The notes under the pieces are model-generated. The model did not search any database, was not told the DNA's origin, and saw only the letters and a list, made by a program, of their open reading frames with translations. This document shows positions 1 through 4,703 of a stretch of 19,866 nucleotides of DNA, one piece after another. Numbering within the stretch: the first letter of the stretch is position 1; each line of letters starts with the position of its first letter. Location: the NCBI GenBank assembly GCA_016928975.1, contig JAFGJR010000091.1:1-19866 (forward strand), written 5' to 3'. The position numbers and the translations under genes are program-made. The stretch comes from Sedimentisphaerales bacterium. GTDB taxonomy: Bacteria > Planctomycetota > Phycisphaerae > Sedimentisphaerales > SG8-4.

Positions 1-118
1 GTAAGAATATGTCACACGAAACGATTCTCCCCCAAAACCCCTTACCGCGCCAGCCCAATTTACCTAAAGTGCGCGCTGGCCCTGGTCTGAACAGACAAAC
101 CCAGACCGTCGCCTTGAG

Positions 119-757
119 TTGTACAAGCTGTATCTCGACCGCCATTTCAAAGAGGGTGACTGGGCATGGTCCCGTTTCAGGATCTATCTGTCCTTCAGCA
201 CCGGTGTTGCTGTGCTGGCCGGGATTCTGATAGCCGATCACTTGGATTCCCTCCTGAGTCGTCCAGGCGCTCCCGTTTGGTTCCTTTGTGCAGTTCTCTT
301 CGGCGCGGGAAGCTACTTGGCGTGGGCATGGAAGTGTGTCGCCGCCGATGCCCAACGATGGCAATTGCTAATCGACAGGAAGATCGCCGAACTGGAGCCC
401 GGACTCTTCCCAGGCAACGAAAAGAAGGGCCTTTACACTGAGATCCTCAATGAGTACGAGCGAACCAAAGCCAGTGGCAGCGATTGCACCGACATAAGCG
501 TTCAGGTGGCGGGGTTCTTCAGTGTAGGTTTTCGCGTCGCTTTTCTTGTAGCACTCGTGCTTTTTGTGGCTGCTCTCTTCCGACCTACACAGCCGTTGAA
601 TACTCGCCCGGACAGTGCTGTGCAGACGACAACTGCTAATACAGCGGCGGCACGCGAATCCGTGGAAAGCGATCTCCTGATCGTACCTGCGGGGCCGAAA
701 ACTGGTGCCCCTTCTCAGCGTCCGTCTCGCTCCCCGCAACAAACGGCAAATGAGTAA
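119..757 (+). CDS. three-helix membrane protein of unknown function
   Basis: Reads as a 212-residue protein from a TTG codon. Hydrophobic stretches at about residues 22-40, 53-72 and 137-155 predict three membrane helices. Between the second and third is a soluble helical part (WQLLIDRKIAELE, then KGLYTEILNEY). The last 55 residues are polar and rich in Ser, Thr and Pro, so probably disordered. The start is uncertain: in-frame codons run back to a stop at 65-67 and spell RRLELYKLYLD across the TTG, but that stretch has no ATG or GTG and I see no good ribosome site. The ELYKLY motif, paired helices and W..LI..KI.ELE pattern recall the RipA-like octameric membrane proteins; this is a memory-based resemblance, not a tested match. 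It is followed on the same strand by the HEPN-like gene at 879, so the two may be co-transcribed. Confidence 0.6.
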   Translation: MYKLYLDRHFKEGDWAWSRFRIYLSFSTGVAVLAGILIADHLDSLLSRPGAPVWFLCAVLFGAGSYLAWAWKCVAADAQRWQLLIDRKIAELEPGLFPGNEKKGLYTEILNEYERTKASGSDCTDISVQVAGFFSVGFRVAFLVALVLFVAALFRPTQPLNTRPDSAVQTTTANTAAARESVESDLLIVPAGPKTGAPSQRPSRSPQQTANE

Positions 758-787
758 GGTGTTCTGCGGACGAAAGCAGAATTCGAA

Positions 788-886
788 ATGGGGGATGACC
801 ACCTATTGAAAGTCCAGAAGCAGGTGGCTCTCTCCAGTATCCTGACCCTACAAATATGCAATCACGTGGAGACGACCGATGCCTAA
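788..886 (+). CDS. possible 32-residue ORF overlapping the next start
   Basis: An ATG at 788 opens a 32-codon frame ending with TAA at 884-886, so it overlaps the ATG of the next gene (879) by 8 bases. It fills most of the 121-base gap between two same-strand genes. It begins MGDDHLLKVQKQVALSS and has no recognisable domain. The ribosome site is weak. The overlap would allow translational coupling to the HEPN-like gene, but chance is as likely an explanation. Confidence 0.2.
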   Translation: MGDDHLLKVQKQVALSSILTLQICNHVETTDA

Positions 887-1415
887 GAACATATTTCCCG
901 ATACCAATGCTTACCCAGTCGTGACTTCAATCAACTTCTACCAGCGCGGCTTTGATATCATTGCTCGGCATTGGCATGAGACCCAATCGTTGAGTACGGG
1001 CGTGCCCGGTTCCGTAGGCTTTGAGACATATATGGTTTGGCGCATAAACATAGTCATGTGGACCTGTTCAACGATCGAGGCGGTTGCCAATCTTGAAGGC
1101 GTATCCTGGATGGGCGAGGAGTTCTACAAGGATGTCGTAGAGCGTCTGAAGATCTCCGCAAAGATCAGACTGATACACGCCCTCAAATGCAAGAGGCGAT
1201 TGTCGCGCGATGACCCGACGGTCAAGGGCGTTCAGGAACTGTTCGATATCCGCAATCACTACGTCCACCCCAAGACGCATAGTATGAACGATAATGACAC
1301 GAGGAGCACAACCTTTGAGAAGCTCATCGGATATGCTCCGGACACTCTGTGGAGCCTCGTGCAATCCGTTTACGCTATGACCAAGGATCCACCTCAGGAG
1401 GCCGATCAAGATTGA
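879..1415 (+). CDS. HEPN-like protein of unknown role
   Basis: A 178-residue soluble, mostly helical protein. A GGAG motif about 7 bases before ATG 879 supports the start. Near the C-terminus (residues 125-130) is RNHYVH, which fits the RX4-6H signature of HEPN proteins; the following PK also suits that family. Upstream, residues 50-75 (YMVWRINIVMWTCSTIEAVA) look like the packed first helices of an all-alpha HEPN fold. Many HEPN proteins are metal-independent RNases in toxin-antitoxin or defence systems, but others have lost catalysis, so RNase activity here is an inference. It lies 121 bases after a three-helix membrane protein and 40 bases before a DUF3795 gene on the same strand. I see no partner nucleotidyltransferase (MNT) antitoxin in the window. 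Confidence 0.6.
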   Translation: MPKNIFPDTNAYPVVTSINFYQRGFDIIARHWHETQSLSTGVPGSVGFETYMVWRINIVMWTCSTIEAVANLEGVSWMGEEFYKDVVERLKISAKIRLIHALKCKRRLSRDDPTVKGVQELFDIRNHYVHPKTHSMNDNDTRSTTFEKLIGYAPDTLWSLVQSVYAMTKDPPQEADQD

Positions 1416-1455
1416 CGGAAGACCTCGACTTGTCCGATAATCGAGAGGGCAGAGA

Positions 1456-1842
1456 ATGAAGCAGTCACAATATGGAGCGTGCGGGCTTTATTGCGGGGCT
1501 TGCGGGGCGACGGATTGCGGCGGGTGCCGCAGCGACCGGGTGGATGAGACGGTAACGCAATGCAGGTTCCGGCGGTGCTCGCGGGAGAAGGACGTCGAGT
1601 TCTGCTGCTTCTGCGAGGAGTACCCGTGCAAGGAACTGTCGGCGTTCATGCACGACCAGTGGCCGCACCATTGGACGATGGAGCCGAACCTGGCGTACAT
1701 CAAAGAACATGGCAAGCAGGTCTGGCTGGCGGCTCAGGAGAGACAGTGGTCCTGTACGAAGTGCGGCAAGCAGACTTTCTGGTATCAGAAGTCCTGTCTC
1801 TGCGGGCGGCCCCTGGCGGCCTGGGACCTGCCTCCTATGTGA
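1456..1842 (+). CDS. DUF3795 cysteine-rich protein
   Basis: A 128-residue protein whose N-terminus (YGACGLYCGACGATDCGGC) is the hallmark of the DUF3795 family. Cysteines lie at residues 9, 13, 16, 21, 24, 36, 41, 50, 51, 53 and 58, enough for one or more zinc or iron-sulfur sites. A second set at residues 100, 103, 114 and 116 (CTKC, CLC) makes a zinc-ribbon-like C-terminal module. No biochemical role is established for the family as far as I know. A purine-rich GAGAGG stretch lies upstream of ATG 1456. The 40-base gap after the HEPN-like gene allows a shared transcript. The product should be cytoplasmic, as there is no signal peptide or membrane helix. The hairpin repeat at 1891 follows its stop. 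Confidence 0.8.
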   Translation: MKQSQYGACGLYCGACGATDCGGCRSDRVDETVTQCRFRRCSREKDVEFCCFCEEYPCKELSAFMHDQWPHHWTMEPNLAYIKEHGKQVWLAAQERQWSCTKCGKQTFWYQKSCLCGRPLAAWDLPPM

Positions 1843-1890
1843 CAAGCCAAGCCATGTCGCGCACTGGGGCATCGGCTTGTTCGACGGTTC

Positions 1891-1917
1891 CTGGATTCCT
1901 GCTTTCGCAGGAATGAC
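1891..1917 (+). repeat. 27-bp dispersed hairpin repeat, copy A
   Basis: Inverted repeat ATTCCTGC-TTTC-GCAGGAAT (1895-1914) with flanks CTGG and GAC. A second copy lies at 9325-9351 in the opposite orientation with compensating changes in the stem. It sits about 50 bases after the DUF3795 stop, a usual place for REP-like elements. It could also act as a weak transcription end or RNA stabiliser. Confidence 0.75.
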
Positions 1918-2029
1918 ACAGCAGCGAGCGGCGATGGGTCAGACAGATAGGCCGCGAATCATGCGATCCCGTATGGTCTGGTACGCCGCCTGTGCGAATC
2001 GGGCGATCGGCGTGCCTCGGGGATGGTCT

Positions 2030-2084
2030 GTCTGGAGTTCCGCGTTTACGCGGTCTTATGCCGCCTGAAGGCGGAACTCCGGAC
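2030..2084. repeat. Y-shaped inverted repeat with two inner hairpins
   Basis: Outer arms at 2030-2043 and 2071-2084 pair over 14 positions with one G-T wobble (GGAGTTCCGC against GCGGAACTCC). Inside lie two small hairpins, CCGCG-TTTA-CGCGG (2040-2053) and CCGCC-TGAA-GGCGG (2061-2074). These compete with the base of the outer stem. The minus-strand gene at 2056-2814 ends inside the element, so the element encodes its last residues. The shape is typical of small non-autonomous repeats. Confidence 0.75.
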
Positions 2085-2814
2085 TGTGCTGCCCGCGGTA
2101 GGTCGGGTCCAGGCGCAGCAGAATGGTATGGCCGATGCGGTAGGAGCCGTAGGTCATGAAGAAGGCGGCCAGCACGTCGATGCTGTAGTGCACGTGCATC
2201 GCGAGAACGACGATCCCCATCGTGATGGAGCCGGCGAGAAACACCCAGCGCAGCCAGCTTCGCCGGAACAGGTAGAAGCCGAGAAACGGCATGGCCGTAT
2301 GGCCCGAGAAGAACATGTCGTTCTCGAAATAGAGGCTCCGGAAGAAGAACGGGTAGTTGACGGAGATCGCGCCGGCCGGGGTCTCCAGGTGCGTGAAGAT
2401 CATGCACAGCGAGCGAATGATCAGCAGGAGACTGAACTGGAAGGCGACGACGTGGATCATCCGCAGCCGGAACAGGATGGGATACGCGAACATGCCGATG
2501 ATGAGGGACACGTAGCCGTAGATGAACAGGAAGCTCAGGTCGATGGGGCTGAACAGATCCAGGATCAGGTCCGGGGCCTTCACGCCCGTCTTGGTATGCA
2601 CGTACATGCCACAGGCGTAATCGAAGGCCAGACCGATCATGACAAAGGCCAGTGACAGCACGATCAGGCGTTTGCACGCCAGGAGTTCCGCGGTCCAGCC
2701 CTGCGGCCTCTCGCACACGAGTTCTATCTGCGGCCGGGCCTGGCCACCCAGCTCAACCGGTCGCACGTGCGGCCTTTGGATCGGTATCGTGGACCGTCCC
2801 GCCACCACCGTCAT
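2056..2814 (-). CDS. PAP2/sphingomyelin-synthase-like membrane protein
   Basis: A 252-residue polytopic membrane protein with about six hydrophobic helices from residue 49 onward. Two motifs match the C-terminal PAP2 domain found in sphingomyelin synthases: FENDMFFSGHT (residues 163-173) and HVHYSIDV (207-214). The expected catalytic triad would be H172, H209 and D213. Proteins of this superfamily hydrolyse or transfer lipid phosphate head groups at the membrane; the substrate here is unknown. I chose ATG 2814 because GAAGAGG lies 5 bases upstream. The frame stays open to 3033, but that extension has no hydrophobic or motif content. The last residues (SPEFRLQAA) come from the repeat at 2030-2084, so the original C-terminus has probably been replaced. 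The next gene upstream on this strand is the small exported protein (3129-3542). Confidence 0.75.
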   Translation of the reverse strand: MTVVAGRSTIPIQRPHVRPVELGGQARPQIELVCERPQGWTAELLACKRLIVLSLAFVMIGLAFDYACGMYVHTKTGVKAPDLILDLFSPIDLSFLFIYGYVSLIIGMFAYPILFRLRMIHVVAFQFSLLLIIRSLCMIFTHLETPAGAISVNYPFFFRSLYFENDMFFSGHTAMPFLGFYLFRRSWLRWVFLAGSITMGIVVLAMHVHYSIDVLAAFFMTYGSYRIGHTILLRLDPTYRGQHSPEFRLQAA

Positions 2815-2920
2815 ATCAGCCTCTTCGCCTGGTTTCTCCGCCGTTGTGAAGCCAGCAGCCTCATATCTCTCAGGAACGGCCACCCTGATCCGCCCGATCC
2901 CGCCGAGCGATTTGTCATCA

Positions 2921-2949
2921 CCTTTAGCAATTCCCGTTGGGTTGGTCAA
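2921..2949 (-). promoter_or_regulatory. possible promoter for the PAP2-like gene
   Basis: On the minus strand TTGACC (2944-2949) is followed after 17 bases by TAAAGG (2921-2926). The -35 is good and the -10 poor. It would start RNA about 100 bases before ATG 2814, which agrees with that start rather than the longer frame to 3033. Confidence 0.3.
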
Positions 2950-3128
2950 GTGATTTGCAGCCTTAAAACCGAGTGGTGTCTTCCTTCGAGGCTCCGTCTG
3001 AACGACGAGTCCGCCGGGTCGAGCACGCGGCAATCCCGCCCAGGAGACAATCCGGCCTTCGACTATCAGACGGGAGCCCGCGATTGTTCTCTGGACGCCG
3101 TGACATCACGTGCCGCTCCCCGCAGGGC

Positions 3129-3542
3129 CTACAACCTGCATCCGGCGGCTTCCAACCGGCTCATGAGCCGTGATGGCGACGGGCAGAGCGCCGACACCGC
3201 GGGGCGAAAGGCCGAGGACAACGGACTGACGCCGCCGGGCGCCTCAAGCGGCGAAGACGGAACCTCGTTTCTGGCCGGAGGCTTGGTGCCGGGAGCCGCT
3301 TTGTCCGGCCGCCTTGCCTCCTGCTCCCTGATACTCGCGTACGTCAGTTCCTGCCCGATCGTGGAGTAGTAATACGCCTTGTCTGGTTCCGTCGGCCCCG
3401 TTTGCGGCGTGACGAAGGCGAGCATCGGCGCCCCGGGACCGAGGGGGACGCCCGGCGGGCCAGAAACGACTTGCCCTGCTGCGATGCCACCAAGGAGAAC
3501 CATGACTGCCGCGACGTGCGTTCCTACAATCCGTGTAGACAT
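3129..3542 (-). CDS. small exported protein of unknown function
   Basis: A 137-residue protein. An AGGAG motif 8 bases before ATG 3542 makes the start secure. The N-terminus (MSTRIVGTHVAAVMVLLGGI) has a short basic region and a hydrophobic core, followed by AAG around residue 22, so a signal peptide is likely. There is no lipobox cysteine. The rest is rich in Pro, Gly, Ala and Ser, with one more ordered part around residues 55-75 (KAYYYSTIGQELTYASIREQ). I recognise no domain. The product is probably periplasmic. It has its own promoter (3667-3694) and lies 315 bases upstream of the PAP2-like gene on the same strand. The C-terminal third is low-complexity and could be divergent sequence. Confidence 0.6.
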   Translation of the reverse strand: MSTRIVGTHVAAVMVLLGGIAAGQVVSGPPGVPLGPGAPMLAFVTPQTGPTEPDKAYYYSTIGQELTYASIREQEARRPDKAAPGTKPPARNEVPSSPLEAPGGVSPLSSAFRPAVSALCPSPSRLMSRLEAAGCRL

Positions 3543-3666
3543 GCGCCGATCTCCTGAACCCCGTTCTGAGGGGCGAGTGCTCGGCGTCCAGGAACGCCCT
3601 CTTGCACTCTCGACTCAGAACATGCACCCAGAAGCCGTGCCTGCTCCACGGCTCCACTGAGCCGTC

Positions 3667-3694
3667 ATTATAGCGTCGTCGCCTGTCCATGCAA
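3667..3694 (-). promoter_or_regulatory. sigma70-like promoter for the exported protein
   Basis: On the minus strand TTGCAT (3689-3694), a 16-base spacer and a perfect TATAAT (3667-3672). RNA would start near 3660, leaving about 120 bases of leader before ATG 3542. The rest of the divergent gap (3543-3876) holds no gene that I can support. Confidence 0.6.
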
Positions 3695-3844
3695 TGGTGA
3701 AGTCCGCTGGTTTTCCGCGCGGATAAGCCGGCTGTGGAGACGGAGCGGGCAGGGGCTACGACCCAGACAACGCGGGAAGCCGTTACCCTTGACGGCCATG
3801 CCGCCTTTTTCTCTTTCCTGGTGGGGTTCTGCAGAATCGACCGG

Positions 3845-3850
3845 TATAAT
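3845..3850 (+). promoter_or_regulatory. -10 like element before the acidic-tail gene
   Basis: A perfect TATAAT about 27 bases before the ATG at 3877. No convincing -35 lies at the right distance, so it is only a candidate. Confidence 0.3.
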
Positions 3851-3876
3851 AACCGCGGCAGCACTGAAACGTGACG

Positions 3877-4254
3877 ATGTTCAACGTCAAGAAAGCGATG
3901 ATTCCTATGGAAGAGTTCTCGAAACCCAAGGCAACGCTCATCATCAAGGTCATGGAGCACGGCACGATTACCGGCGCCGAGGACGGCGGGCACCTGGAGT
4001 TCGACGATTGCGTCAATGCCGTCAACGGGCTCATCGACTGGATGGCCCGGTCGCTGGGCGAGGTCAATGAGGTGGGCGAGCAGAAGATCGGCGCGGAAAT
4101 CCTCACGGCCGCCCTGTACAGTTGGACGTTCGACCGGCACGTGGACGCATCGGAGGACTCCGAGGATCTGCTCGATGAGGAAGACGAAGACTACGACGAG
4201 GAGGATCTGGGCACGGACGAGGAGGACAGCGAGGAGCAGTTCCCTCCGAACTGA
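3877..4254 (+). CDS. small protein with a strongly acidic C-terminal tail
   Basis: About 125 residues from ATG 3877; GTG 3871 and ATGs at 3898 and 3907 are alternatives, and none has a clear ribosome site. The first 90 residues look like a compact alpha/beta domain (KATLIIKVMEHGTITG, then helical VNAVNGLIDWMARSL). The last 35 are almost all Asp and Glu (LLDEEDEDYDEEDL), a disordered acidic tail. I recognise no family. It has no signal peptide, so it is probably cytoplasmic. The acidic tail could mimic nucleic acid or bind basic proteins, but that is speculation. It stands alone: divergent from the exported protein and separated from ileS by a 449-base region with its own promoters. Confidence 0.6.
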   Translation: MFNVKKAMIPMEEFSKPKATLIIKVMEHGTITGAEDGGHLEFDDCVNAVNGLIDWMARSLGEVNEVGEQKIGAEILTAALYSWTFDRHVDASEDSEDLLDEEDEDYDEEDLGTDEEDSEEQFPPN

Positions 4255-4336
4255 CGCCTTGATGGCTCGTGCTCCCGGCGGCTATCTCTCGCAGATGCGT
4301 CGAACACCGTGAATCCGCAAGTTGTTAAACCTTCGC

Positions 4337-4365
4337 TTGACAGCGGTCGAGGATTATGGTAGAAG
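4337..4365 (+). promoter_or_regulatory. upstream ileS promoter P1
   Basis: TTGACA (4337-4342), 17-base spacer, TAGAAG (4360-4365), the last preceded by TGG as in an extended -10. RNA would start near 4372, before the Ile-rich leader ORF. Positions 4255-4336 hold nothing I can name. Confidence 0.6.
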
Positions 4366-4402
4366 GGAAGAGGGCTGTTGTTGTGATCGCGGATGCACCC
4401 AT

Positions 4403-4504
4403 ATGCAGACGATGACGAATGGACAATTCAGGGCAGTGATCGGGACCGAGCGGATCGCTATCGGTCTGATCATCCTTATTGGCAGGAGACGAAAGCTGCC
4501 CTGA
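4403..4504 (+). CDS. Ile-rich leader peptide of ileS (putative)
   Basis: A 33-codon ORF beginning at ATG 4403 (ATG 4412 is an alternative) and ending with TGA at 4502-4504. Residues 18-27 read IAIGLIILIG, so five of ten residues are Ile, and there is one more at residue 13. Codons are ATC five times and ATT once. The ORF is followed by four basic residues and Leu-Pro-stop. It lies between promoter P1 and an intrinsic terminator, directly upstream of isoleucyl-tRNA synthetase. That is the arrangement of attenuation leader peptides such as those of ilv, thr, trp and pheST operons. The cis role is inferred: ribosomes would stall at the Ile codons when charged tRNA-Ile is scarce. The weak point is the lack of a clear ribosome site before either ATG. 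Confidence 0.6.
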   Translation: MQTMTNGQFRAVIGTERIAIGLIILIGRRRKLP

Positions 4505-4567
4505 GAACGGTACTGGCGAATCGATACCCAAAGCCTTCCAGAGCAGCAAACTCCGGAAGGCTTTTTT
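4428..4567 (+). promoter_or_regulatory. candidate ribosome-mediated attenuator of ileS
   Basis: Three competing pairings can be drawn by eye. A protector stem pairs TCAGGGCAG (4428-4436) with CTGCCCTGA (4496-4504), enclosing a hairpin whose arms are TGATC..GACCGA and TCGGTC.GATCA. An alternative pairing joins GCTGCCCTG (4495-4503) with CAGAGCAGC (4539-4547), eight of nine positions. This uses the loop and last stem base of the terminator. The terminator itself is 4530-4567. A ribosome stalled on the Ile codons (4454-4480) would break the protector stem and free 4495-4503 for the alternative pairing. A ribosome reaching the stop codon would cover 4495-4503 and let the terminator form. No T-box consensus (GGGTGGNACCGCG type) is present. 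Confidence 0.55.
4530..4567 (+). terminator. intrinsic terminator between leader ORF and ileS
   Basis: Ten-base stem AAAGCCTTCC (4530-4539) with GGAAGGCTTT (4555-4564), an inner GAG/CTC pairing, and six T residues at 4562-4567. It faces ileS and lies 137 bases before its start, so it can only regulate ileS or end a separate small RNA. Confidence 0.85.
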
Positions 4568-4636
4568 GTTGGAGCAGAAACCTGGCCGAAGATGGGATTC
4601 ACGCCCTGCCTGTGGACGCTCTTCCTCGACCTGGAA

Positions 4637-4665
4637 TTGACATAGGCGTCGTGCAGACTTATCAT
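4637..4665 (+). promoter_or_regulatory. downstream ileS promoter P2
   Basis: TTGACA (4637-4642), exactly 17 bases, then TATCAT (4660-4665). It lies after the terminator and about 40 bases before the ileS start. RNA from here would begin near 4672 and carry only a short leader, so it would escape attenuation. Confidence 0.65.
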
Positions 4666-4703
4666 GCGTCCTTTACCCTTCGGAGCCTTTGAGGACATTG
4701 GCA

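Noticed and set aside
2815..3033. N-terminal extension of the PAP2-like protein to 3033
   Set aside because: No ribosome site at 3033 and no recognisable content; a good site lies before ATG 2814 and a possible promoter lies inside the extension.
2767..3369. 200-residue plus-strand frame
   Set aside because: Antisense to the ends of two minus-strand genes with good starts; no ribosome site or domain.
4504..4530. TPP-like CTGAGA motif in the ileS leader
   Set aside because: Only the CTGAGA hexamer is present; the rest of the thiamine riboswitch core is absent and the downstream gene is unrelated to thiamine.
4372..4567. T-box riboswitch before ileS
   Set aside because: The conserved T-box sequence and a credible Stem I with specifier loop are not visible. 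An Ile-rich ORF explains tRNA sensing without it.
4393..4692. 99-residue plus-strand frame across the ileS leader
   Set aside because: It runs through the intrinsic terminator, has no ribosome site or domain, and its composition looks random. The shorter Ile-rich frame fits the context better.
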